NCBI GenBank assembly: GCA_024275215.1
Contig: JAJRZO010000146.1
Location: forward strand, 1-22,913
DNA length: 22,913 nt
Source: Candidatus Zixiibacteriota bacterium
GTDB lineage: Bacteria; Zixibacteria; MSB-5A5; JAABVY01; JAHJOQ01
Reading direction: 5' to 3'
Below the pieces are notes generated by a model. It was not told where the DNA came from and made no database searches. It was given only the letters and a program-made list of their open reading frames with translations. Shown here in pieces: positions 1-6,424 of this stretch; within the stretch, counting starts at the first letter, position 1; each line of letters starts with the position of its first letter. The position numbers and the translations under genes were made by a program.

Positions 1-1163
1 GTATCGGGCTGGCGCCGGATCGTTCAACGATTCCGATTCTCGGTGGAGTTCGTCTGCTGGGTAAAACCGGCAAAACCACTCTTGGCGGAATGAGCATTCA
101 AACCGCCCAAAAAGATTCCATGCCTACAACTAACTATACGATCCTCAGGTGGAGACGAGATATCTGGAAACAATCAAGCATCGGTATAATGGGTGTCGGA
201 AAGTTCAATTCCCGTTACCAAAACACCGTGCAAGGGGCTGATTTCCTGTATTCCACATCAAGCATTTTTGGAAATAAAAGCCTGACAATCGGTGGCGCTA
301 TTGCACAAAGTTATACTTCGGAATGCAAAACCAAAACCGGTCTGGCACATCGTATATTTCTGGATTTCCCTAACGATAAGATTGATTTTTCCGCTATCTG
401 GGATCGTTCCGGCGCCGATTTCAACCCGGAAACCGGCTTTCTGCGGAGACAGAACTATCAGATGTTTATGATGGATATGCGCCTTAAGCCTCGTCCCACG
501 TTCATCCCCTGGCTTCAACGTCTTACACTCAAACCATTCGATTTTAATTATTATATTGACGATCGAACTCACGAGATGCAGTCGCTCTGGTCAGAGTTTC
601 GTCCGCTGGGTTTCACCACAAAGAGTGGAGAGTTTTTTGAATCCAATATCCAGCGCCGCGCTGAGAATCTGACCGAGGATTTTGATATCCATGAAGGCAA
701 TATCATTCCCAGGGGGGAATACTGGTTTACCCGTTACGAACTGCAATTTGCCACATTTCAGGGACGGCCGTTGCGTGGATTCTTGTTCTATCAATGGGGA
801 AATTACTATAATGGGAAAAGCACCGAATGGAGTGTCGAGAGCACTATTCAATTGAACAAACATATCAGCATCAGTTCGGACTTTACCCAAAATTGCATCA
901 CACTGCCTGACGGTCACTTTATCGTTAATGAATTCAGTGGACGCGCTGATATGGCGATTAGCCCTGACCTGTTCGGCTCAGTCTTTACACAATGGAATAA
1001 TGACGAAAAAATAATGCTTTTGAATTTCCGTGTAAACTGGATCCCCACTCCCGGCACAAATCTGTATTTTGTAGTTGATCAAGTCGTTGATACCAATAAC
1101 AGTCATTGGAATATGACGAATACTACCGTACTGACAAAACTCATCTGGCGCTTCGTGCTGTAA
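1..1163 (+). CDS. DUF5916-like protein, 3' part (5' end outside window)
   Basis: The reading frame is open from base 3, so this is the C-terminal part (about 386 residues) of a larger protein whose start lies upstream. The ATG at 90 is only an internal Met. The first visible residues (IGLAPDRSTIPILGGVRLLG, then KTGKTTLGGMSIQTAQ) and the later FNPETGFLRR segment resemble the C-terminal half of DUF5916 proteins. Those are large, probably membrane-associated beta-rich proteins common in Bacteroidota, Gemmatimonadota and related phyla. The rest alternates short strands rich in aromatics (for example YWFTRYELQFATF and GFLFYQWGNYYN), as expected for an outer-membrane beta-barrel. It ends with a membrane-strand-like aromatic terminus, LTKLIWRFVL. 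The function is unknown; a barrel role is inferred. A 6-bp hairpin lies 15 bases after the stop, without a T tract. Confidence 0.7.
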   Translation, partial: IGLAPDRSTIPILGGVRLLGKTGKTTLGGMSIQTAQKDSMPTTNYTILRWRRDIWKQSSIGIMGVGKFNSRYQNTVQGADFLYSTSSIFGNKSLTIGGAIAQSYTSECKTKTGLAHRIFLDFPNDKIDFSAIWDRSGADFNPETGFLRRQNYQMFMMDMRLKPRPTFIPWLQRLTLKPFDFNYYIDDRTHEMQSLWSEFRPLGFTTKSGEFFESNIQRRAENLTEDFDIHEGNIIPRGEYWFTRYELQFATFQGRPLRGFLFYQWGNYYNGKSTEWSVESTIQLNKHISISSDFTQNCITLPDGHFIVNEFSGRADMAISPDLFGSVFTQWNNDEKIMLLNFRVNWIPTPGTNLYFVVDQVVDTNNSHWNMTNTTVLTKLIWRFVL

Positions 1164-1568
1164 AAACTGAACCCGTTGTCATCCTGAAGGATGAAATACT
1201 ATACGGACGACAATTCTGGTCACTGTAGTGAATGTTTTTTCGGAGCTCCGGGTCAAGGGGGTGTTGAAAAAGTTAAGTTGCCTCGTTGCGGCATGTCTTG
1301 TAAATCCGCATAGCGGGTTTATGTGATCTGGCGCTCATGTCTGACAAATACTTACATGTCAGGTCGCAATCCGTCTCAGGCGAATCAAGACCAGACACAA
1401 CAGATGATGAGATTTTGCAACAAACCCCAAGTCTGGCATGACAAGCACGCTGTATTTACTCGTTTTTGTATCGCTCAGGGTGATATGAAGGGCGTGTACG
1501 ATATGAATTTCGCTTACCACCAATAAGCTCATTGATGTTCTTGGGGGAATGTCCAGGTTGGAAAGCAA
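1164..1568. other. Gene-poor spacer
   Basis: No gene is supported here. Short open frames exist on both strands (1323-1526 plus, 1359-1568 minus), but neither has a ribosome binding site or a recognisable sequence, and they overlap each other. The spacer holds a hairpin at 1179-1194 (arms TCATCC/GGATGA). It also holds an imperfect hairpin near AAATCCGCATAGCGGGTTT (about 1301-1320). TGTTGAAAAA at 1262-1271 appears in reverse orientation in the recX-alaS spacer as TTTTTCAACA (6365-6374). This may be decayed repeat sequence. Confidence 0.5.
1179..1194. repeat. Short hairpin after DUF5916-like gene
   Basis: Arms TCATCC and GGATGA are separated by a 4-base loop. It lies 15 bases downstream of the stop codon at 1163. 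No run of T follows, so it is not a typical intrinsic terminator. It may stabilise the 3' end or be a remnant of an interspersed repeat. Confidence 0.4.
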
Positions 1569-1597
1569 TTGACACGCACTACTATTTCCAATAGCTT
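1569..1597 (+). promoter_or_regulatory. Possible sigma70-type promoter for the pgsA-recX operon
   Basis: A perfect -35 hexamer TTGACA (1569-1574) is followed after 17 bases by TAGCTT (1592-1597), a weak -10 match (3 of 6). It lies just upstream of the first gene of the operon, whose ATG is at 1619, giving a short leader. The sequence match and position support it; no experimental evidence is available. Confidence 0.4.
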
Positions 1598-1618
1598 ACC
1601 GCATTTGAGAATTCATTT

Positions 1619-2206
1619 ATGAACTGGCCAAATCGTCTTACACTCACTCGTATATTCCTCGCGCCGCTGTTTGTGTTCCTGTTTCTCATAGATAATGTCT
1701 ATGCGCGACTCGCGGCTTTGATCACATTCGCGGTTGCCGCGCTGACCGATCTCGTCGATGGCTGGCTGGCACGGAAATACAATATCACGACCGGATTCGG
1801 CAAGTTCATGGATCCGCTGGCTGATAAAATACTCGTGTCATCCGCCCTGATTGCATTTATAGCACTCGGTTACGCCAAAACATGGATGGTTATGCCGATT
1901 ATTGCTCGCGATTTTTTTATCACCGGTCTCAGGTCGCTCGCCGCATACAAGGGGGTGGTTATCATGACCAGCGGGGTTGCTAAAGTGAAGACTTTCCTGC
2001 AAATGACGGTCGTCGGTGTGATCCTGGCGTATATCAATCTCAAGACTTTCCTTCCAGTCTGGGACATCAACTGGGGGATATTTACTGACCCAAGAGTGAT
2101 AACAACATTTGATATCATGCTGTTTGTGACTATGGTTGTAACCGTATGGACCGGTATTGACTATATTGTAAAGAATTTCTACCTGCTGAAAGGCATGCTA
2201 TCATAA
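1619..2206 (+). CDS. pgsA: CDP-diacylglycerol-glycerol-3-phosphate 3-phosphatidyltransferase
   Basis: It makes phosphatidylglycerol phosphate from CDP-diacylglycerol and glycerol 3-phosphate at the inner membrane, the committed step to phosphatidylglycerol. The 195 residues match the usual length. The CDP-alcohol phosphatidyltransferase motif is intact: D44, D47-G48, A51-R52, then G61, D65 and D69 (DGWLAR then GKFMDPLAD). Several hydrophobic membrane segments flank it, including residues 11-25 and 32-43. The N-terminus MNWPNRLTLTRIFLAP is typical of PgsA and fixes the ATG. It is the first gene of a compact operon; its stop abuts the pgpA ATG with no gap, suggesting translational coupling. PgpA, the next enzyme in the pathway, follows directly. 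The identification is strong. Confidence 0.93.
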   Translation: MNWPNRLTLTRIFLAPLFVFLFLIDNVYARLAALITFAVAALTDLVDGWLARKYNITTGFGKFMDPLADKILVSSALIAFIALGYAKTWMVMPIIARDFFITGLRSLAAYKGVVIMTSGVAKVKTFLQMTVVGVILAYINLKTFLPVWDINWGIFTDPRVITTFDIMLFVTMVVTVWTGIDYIVKNFYLLKGMLS

Positions 2207-2650
2207 ATGAAATCTGTTGTGCGACTGCTTGCTACAGGATTTTACACGGGTGAATTCCCGATTATTCCCGGCACATGGGGGACTCTTCCCGGCCTGATAA
2301 TCTGTATATTTCTCTTTGGTGTACCGGTCATATATCAAGTGTTGATGACCGTCGTTGTGACGATACTCTCGATCGTTCTCGCTTCCCTCGCGGAGAAAGA
2401 GCTCGGTCACGATGCGAAACCGATTGTGACAGATGAGATCGCCGGAATGATGGTTACACTTGTTTTCGTGCCGCAAGTGTGGTATTATTACATAGTGGGG
2501 TTTGTGTTCTTTCGCGCAATGGATGTGCTCAAGCCGTTTCCTGCACGACAGGCCGAATCCCTGCCATCAGGTTTGGGTATAACTGCTGATGATATTGTCG
2601 CTGGTATTTATGCAAACCTGCTTCTACAGGTTGTAATCTATCTGACTTAG
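2207..2650 (+). CDS. pgpA: Phosphatidylglycerophosphatase A
   Basis: It dephosphorylates phosphatidylglycerol phosphate to phosphatidylglycerol, completing the step begun by PgsA. The 147 residues match small PgpA proteins. Conserved family features are GTWGTLPG (residues 22-29), DEIAGM (76-81), the FRAMDVLKPFPAR segment (102-114) and GLGITADDIVAGIYAN (122-137), with the acidic residues expected to bind metal. Hydrophobic segments near 30-60, 82-102 and 131-146 indicate an integral membrane protein. The ATG follows the pgsA stop directly, and pgsA-pgpA pairing supports the role. Six bases separate it from cinA. Confidence 0.9.
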   Translation: MKSVVRLLATGFYTGEFPIIPGTWGTLPGLIICIFLFGVPVIYQVLMTVVVTILSIVLASLAEKELGHDAKPIVTDEIAGMMVTLVFVPQVWYYYIVGFVFFRAMDVLKPFPARQAESLPSGLGITADDIVAGIYANLLLQVVIYLT

Positions 2651-2656
2651 GCTGGC

Positions 2657-3895
2657 ATGGACGCGATAATCATAACAATCGGTGACGAGATACTCTCCGG
2701 CGCCACTATCGACACTAATGCAGCTTATATTGCGAAAGCACTGTTTGCGATTGGCATTGATGTCAGGAAACGATCATCTGTTGGTGATATCCGCGAGGAT
2801 ATGCTCCGCGAGATCAAATTGGCTCTTGAGGAGTATGATCTGGTTGTTGTTACGGGGGGGCTTGGCCCGACAGATGACGACATCACAAAGGAAGTCATCT
2901 GTGAGGCGTTCAATACTCGTCTTGTTAAGCACGAGGAGACCCTCGAAACACTCAAGATGCGTTACAAACAGCTCGGCATGACCATGTCAGATATTGCGAT
3001 TGGTCTGTCGCTCCAGCCTGAAGGCGCACACCTGTTGATCAATCCTCTTGGAACTGCTCCGGGTATAGTTTTTGAACGCAATGATACTATCTTCTGTTCA
3101 CTGCCGGGAGTGCCATCGGAGATGCAGGCGCTCGTAGATTCCGGACTCATTCCATTCCTCAGAGAAAGGGAAACAGGCAAAGTCATATTGTTTCGGGATA
3201 TTTCGACATTCGGCATGCCCGAATCCAAACTTGCAGCGAGGTTACTCGATGCGGGCTACAAACCTGATGGAATCAGACTGGCGTTTCTGCCGTCATATTC
3301 CGGCATACTGATAAGGCTTCGCGCTGAAGGTGAAGATGAAAAAAAGGTTCGCGCAATACTGGATCAAAATGTCTCACGTATTAGTGAAATCGTGAGTGAG
3401 TTCGTTTTTTCGACTGATTCTGAGAGTCTTGCTGAGAAAGTTGCGAGTCTGTTGAAGGAGAAAAGAGCCACTGTCTCAGTGGCCGAATCATGCACAGGCG
3501 GGATGGTCGCCAAGCTGCTGACCGACACTCCAGGAAGTTCTAAGTATTTCACACAGGGTATTGTTGCATACGCCAACGAAGCGAAAATCGACAGGCTCGG
3601 AGTTGATCCCCGAACGATTAAAAAATATGGCGCAGTTTCAGAAGAGGTCTGCCGTGAGATGGCTGAGGGCATCAGACATATATCTGGTACAGACTATGGG
3701 CTTGCGTTAACCGGAATCGCCGGACCGGGGGGCGGAACTGATGAGAAACCTGTCGGAATTGTATATCTCGGAATTGCGGACGGTGAAGGCGTCAGTGTGA
3801 CAAAACGATCATTCTCCGGCGACCGCGATGTTATTCGTACCCGATCGGCGTACACACTCCTGAACCTGCTGAGGAAACGAATCCTGAAATTATGA
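2657..3895 (+). CDS. cinA: CinA-family protein with NMN deamidase domain
   Basis: This is a two-domain CinA of 412 residues, the standard length. The N-terminal MoaB/MogA-like domain (about 1-170) contains VVVTGGLGPTDDDITK (64-78) and is linked in other CinA proteins to ADP-ribose/nucleotide pyrophosphatase activity. The C-terminal PncC-like amidohydrolase domain (about 255-408) contains AESCTGG, with the presumed catalytic Ser278, and LTGIAGPGGG (351-360). PncC-type proteins convert nicotinamide mononucleotide to nicotinic acid mononucleotide. A cinA-recA neighbourhood is common in bacteria, and in some species cinA is competence-induced. Its stop overlaps the thpR start (ATGA). Confidence 0.93.
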   Translation: MDAIIITIGDEILSGATIDTNAAYIAKALFAIGIDVRKRSSVGDIREDMLREIKLALEEYDLVVVTGGLGPTDDDITKEVICEAFNTRLVKHEETLETLKMRYKQLGMTMSDIAIGLSLQPEGAHLLINPLGTAPGIVFERNDTIFCSLPGVPSEMQALVDSGLIPFLRERETGKVILFRDISTFGMPESKLAARLLDAGYKPDGIRLAFLPSYSGILIRLRAEGEDEKKVRAILDQNVSRISEIVSEFVFSTDSESLAEKVASLLKEKRATVSVAESCTGGMVAKLLTDTPGSSKYFTQGIVAYANEAKIDRLGVDPRTIKKYGAVSEEVCREMAEGIRHISGTDYGLALTGIAGPGGGTDEKPVGIVYLGIADGEGVSVTKRSFSGDRDVIRTRSAYTLLNLLRKRILKL

Positions 3896-4470
3896 CAATG
3901 ATACGAACATTTTTTGCGGTGGATATTTCCGACGGCCAGAGGCAGGCGGTTTCGAGCATACTCGATGAATTCAGAAAGCTCGATGTACATGTCAAGTGGG
4001 TCAAGCCGGAAAACCTGCATGTCACGCTCAAGTTTCTCGGTGATACAGATGAGGATACTATTCCACAGATATGCGAGACTGTTAATAGTGCAATCAGGGG
4101 CGTCCCTTCATTTGTTTTTTCACTTGAAGATCTTGGACAGTTTCCGAATGCTCGGAATCCTCGTGTTATCTGGGCGGGTATCAGAGATGGGTACGAAAGT
4201 CTGAGGGCATTGTCAGGCAGGATAAACAATGCTGTCAAACAGCTTGGATTCAAGCCGGGAAAACGGCGATTTTCCCCACACCTGACTATAGGCAGGGTCA
4301 AAGATAACAGAAATATAAGAACACTGATGAATGAAATATCTGTGATTGACTTCGTGTCGGAGACTTCGTTAGTTTCTGAAGTTATTCTGTATCAGAGCAC
4401 ATTGCGTCCTCAGGGACCGATATATACGCCACTGAAAACATTTAGTCTACCTAATACTCAAGGAGGCTGA
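3892..4470 (+). CDS. thpR: RNA 2',3'-cyclic phosphodiesterase (2'-5' RNA ligase family)
   Basis: This belongs to the 2H phosphoesterase family; characterised ThpR enzymes open 2',3'-cyclic phosphate RNA ends. Both catalytic HxT signatures are present: HVTLKFLG (H43, T45) and HLTIGRV (H130, T132). The N-terminus IRTFFAVDIS is typical. The length of 192 residues is usual. Translation can start at 3892, overlapping the cinA stop by 4 bases, or at the Met two codons later (3898). The gene sits between cinA and recA, and the recA ribosome binding site lies within its last codons. The physiological substrate is unknown here. Confidence 0.88.
   Translation: MTMIRTFFAVDISDGQRQAVSSILDEFRKLDVHVKWVKPENLHVTLKFLGDTDEDTIPQICETVNSAIRGVPSFVFSLEDLGQFPNARNPRVIWAGIRDGYESLRALSGRINNAVKQLGFKPGKRRFSPHLTIGRVKDNRNIRTLMNEISVIDFVSETSLVSEVILYQSTLRPQGPIYTPLKTFSLPNTQGG
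4461..4466 (+). promoter_or_regulatory. Strong ribosome binding site of recA inside the thpR end
   Basis: AGGAGG lies 6 bases before the recA ATG at 4473 and overlaps the last thpR codons (stop 4468-4470). It is a perfect Shine-Dalgarno sequence and fixes the recA start. It suggests recA is translated strongly relative to its operon neighbours. I saw no clear LexA box immediately upstream. Confidence 0.75.
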
Positions 4471-4472
4471 CA

Positions 4473-5516
4473 ATGGGGAACCAGGCTGTGCCAGACAAAA
4501 AGAAAGCTCTGGATCAGGCAGTAGTCCAGATTGAGCGGCAATTCGGAAAAGGCTCGATAATGAGGCTCGGATCAGACCAGCGGGTCGAGGGTCTTCATGT
4601 AATTCCGACCGGATCGCTTGGGCTGGACCATGCGCTTGGTGTCGGAGGTATTCCACGCGGGCGCGTTACGGAAGTTTATGGACCTGAGGCGTCGGGGAAA
4701 ACCACGCTTGCTTTGCATATTATAGCAGAAGCACAGAAACTTGGTGGAATTGCTGCGTTTATCGATGCTGAGCATGCTCTCGATGCGACATATTCAAAAG
4801 CTTTGGGAGTCGATACCGATAATCTGTTGATCTCGCAGCCGGACAATGGTGAACAGGCTCTCGAGATCGCCGATACATTGGTTCGTTCCGGCGCTGTCGA
4901 TATTGTTGTTGTCGATTCTGTCGCAGCACTGGTTCCGCGAGCCGAGATCGAAGGTGAAATGGGCGATGCGCACATGGGACTTCAGGCGAGATTGATGTCT
5001 CAGGCTCTCAGGAAGCTGACCGGGACAGTCTCGAAGTCGCGCACCAGTCTGTTATTTATAAATCAGATTCGTATGAAAATCGGCGTCATGTTCGGCAATC
5101 CGGAAACTACGACCGGCGGAAATGCTCTCAAATTCTATTCGACAGTCAGGTTGGATATACGCCGAATCGCCGCACTCAAGGATGGCGAGACCATCGTAGG
5201 TTCACGCACACGGGTGAAAGTGGTCAAGAACAAAGTCGCGCCCCCGTTCAGGCAGACAGAATTCGACATAATCTACGGCAAGGGAATATCTCTCGAAGGA
5301 GAGATTGTCGATATCGCCGCTGAGCACGGTATTGTGGATAAATCAGGCGCATGGTACTCCTACAATGGCGACCGGCTCGGTCAGGGTCGTGAGAATGTTA
5401 AGGCGTTTCTCGCTGAAAATCCAGAGTTGCGAGACGAAATAGCCGGTCGGGTCAGAGACGCTTTGTTCGGTGTTAAGCCGGAGCCTGAAAAGAAAGAAGT
5501 AGAAAGCAAGACTTGA
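4473..5516 (+). CDS. recA: Recombinase RecA
   Basis: This is the DNA strand-exchange ATPase of homologous recombination and the SOS response. The 347 residues match the family. Walker A is GPEASGKT (70-77), the catalytic glutamate is in AEHALD (E100), and Walker B ends in VVDSVAAL (D148). Loop L2 is complete (FGNPETTTGGNALKFY, residues 207-222), followed by the dimer and DNA-binding core and a short acidic/lysine-rich tail (residues 336-347). No intein or gap is visible. The start follows a perfect AGGAGG. The stop overlaps the TTG start of recX, whose product modulates RecA filaments. Confidence 0.98.
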   Translation: MGNQAVPDKKKALDQAVVQIERQFGKGSIMRLGSDQRVEGLHVIPTGSLGLDHALGVGGIPRGRVTEVYGPEASGKTTLALHIIAEAQKLGGIAAFIDAEHALDATYSKALGVDTDNLLISQPDNGEQALEIADTLVRSGAVDIVVVDSVAALVPRAEIEGEMGDAHMGLQARLMSQALRKLTGTVSKSRTSLLFINQIRMKIGVMFGNPETTTGGNALKFYSTVRLDIRRIAALKDGETIVGSRTRVKVVKNKVAPPFRQTEFDIIYGKGISLEGEIVDIAAEHGIVDKSGAWYSYNGDRLGQGRENVKAFLAENPELRDEIAGRVRDALFGVKPEPEKKEVESKT

Positions 5517-6172
5517 GAGATCGATCTGCCGTAGTACGAATTGTTCCATCGAAGAAGGTGGCTGGCAGGTTTTCTATCTATATTGATGAGGAGTTTGTCG
5601 CCTCTGTCGATGGCGGCGTTCTGGTTCAACTTGGGCTGAGCGAAGGCACATCTCTTTCACCATCCGAAATCGAACAGCTTAGAAAATCTCTTTCTGATCA
5701 GAAATTGCGCGATACCGCATACCGAATTCTTTCCCGCAGATCGCATTCAGAGAAGGAATTGATCCGTAAACTCAGGCAAAGAGGGTACGACCACCGGCAG
5801 ATCGATTCCCTGATTGCGGAATTCAAAGAAAAGGGATACATATCCGATGAACAATTCGCCGTGGACTGGATAAACAGCCGGATGATGCTCAAGCCGAGAA
5901 GCAGACGAATGCTCGAAGCTGAGCTTGCCGCCAAAGGAGTGTCAAAGTCGGTGATTAGCCGGGCGTTGGATAAGAAGCTGTCAGGAACTGATGAAACAAA
6001 TCTCGCGTTTGAGCTTCTCGAAAGACGACCGAGCAGATTCATTCGGGACAATTCGGTTGACACAAGACGGAAAATATACAATTTTCTGCGGTATCGCGGG
6101 TTTGGCAATGAGACGATCATGGGCGCAACCGCGAGATTTATCAGGGAATTTTGCCCGGATAACGATCAGTGA
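5513..6172 (+). CDS. recX: Regulatory protein RecX
   Basis: This is a RecA modulator that binds within the RecA filament and alters its stability. The 219 residues form tandem three-helix repeats: AYRILSRRSHSEKELIRKL (about 64-82), then YISDEQFAVDWINSRM (about 108-123) and a third C-terminal repeat ending in FLRYRGFGNETIMGA. The start is TTG at 5513, overlapping the recA stop (TTGA). This start gives the expected N-terminal strand AVVRIVPSKKVAGRFSIYID and leaves no gap, so translational coupling with recA is likely. No better ATG start exists nearby. It is the last gene of the operon before a 252-base spacer. Confidence 0.9.
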   Translation: MRDRSAVVRIVPSKKVAGRFSIYIDEEFVASVDGGVLVQLGLSEGTSLSPSEIEQLRKSLSDQKLRDTAYRILSRRSHSEKELIRKLRQRGYDHRQIDSLIAEFKEKGYISDEQFAVDWINSRMMLKPRSRRMLEAELAAKGVSKSVISRALDKKLSGTDETNLAFELLERRPSRFIRDNSVDTRRKIYNFLRYRGFGNETIMGATARFIREFCPDNDQ

Positions 6173-6220
6173 ATTTTCCTTAGGATTTGCACGAGGTGAT
6201 GGTAGTAGAGTATCATGAGA

Positions 6221-6250
6221 AGATGGTTCCCGACTTTTGCCGGGATGATA
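6221..6250. repeat. Copy 1 of short shared spacer element
   Basis: It begins AGATGGTTCCC and ends GGGATGATA, with a GC-rich imperfect palindrome around TTTTGC between. A near match of 29 bases lies at 12758-12786 before the S9 peptidase gene. It is intergenic in both cases and adjoins the 93-base repeat here. Confidence 0.55.
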
Positions 6251-6255
6251 TGCTT

Positions 6256-6348
6256 GTAAAAGTGCACACAGTAGCTGTGCTGCTGTGTATTTAGCATATA
6301 GTGTTTCAGGTAGTTACAAAACAGAATCTGCAGGGGCACAGCCCCTGC
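6256..6348. repeat. 93-base interspersed repeat, copy upstream of alaS
   Basis: It aligns without gaps to 9120-9212, with about 10 differences in 93 bases (roughly 89% identity). The first 33 and the last 28 bases are identical; differences cluster in the middle. It contains nested palindromes (ACACAG/CTGTGT arms) and ends in a perfect hairpin with arms GCAGGGGC/GCCCCTGC. The two copies are direct repeats flanking alaS. Confidence 0.85.
6330..6348. repeat. Perfect hairpin (8-bp arms, 3-base loop)
   Basis: GCAGGGGC (6330-6337), ACA, GCCCCTGC (6341-6348). The only T run (5 T) begins 17 bases further on, so it is not a standard terminator. An identical hairpin ends the copy after alaS (9194-9212). 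Confidence 0.8.
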
Positions 6349-6424
6349 AAGCACTTGAGGTGGGTTTTTCAACAAGCCCGAAAGCCGGAATCTATCTTTG
6401 CTGTATCAGAAAGTTAGTTGAACT

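Larger units (their letters stand above)
6173..6424. other. recX-alaS spacer with repeats and hairpins
   Basis: No gene is supported. The spacer contains an element at 6221-6250 resembling 12758-12786, a 93-base repeat (6256-6348) also found after alaS, a perfect hairpin within it (6330-6348), and TTTTTCAACA at 6365-6374. No convincing promoter or strong ribosome binding site for alaS was recognised. Confidence 0.6.

Noticed and set aside
1323..1568. Two overlapping short open frames on opposite strands in the first spacer
   Set aside because: Neither has a ribosome binding site or a recognisable motif, and composition is not protein-like.
4440..4473. SOS (LexA) box immediately before recA
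   Set aside because: Neither CTGT-N8-ACAG nor a CGAAC-N4-GTTCG type box is visible. recA appears to be read from the operon.
6256..6348. Minus-strand peptide shared by both 93-base repeat copies (MLNTQQHSYCVHFY)
   Set aside because: Shared reading is explained by the DNA repeat. Several nucleotide differences change residues, and no start signal or complete gene is present.
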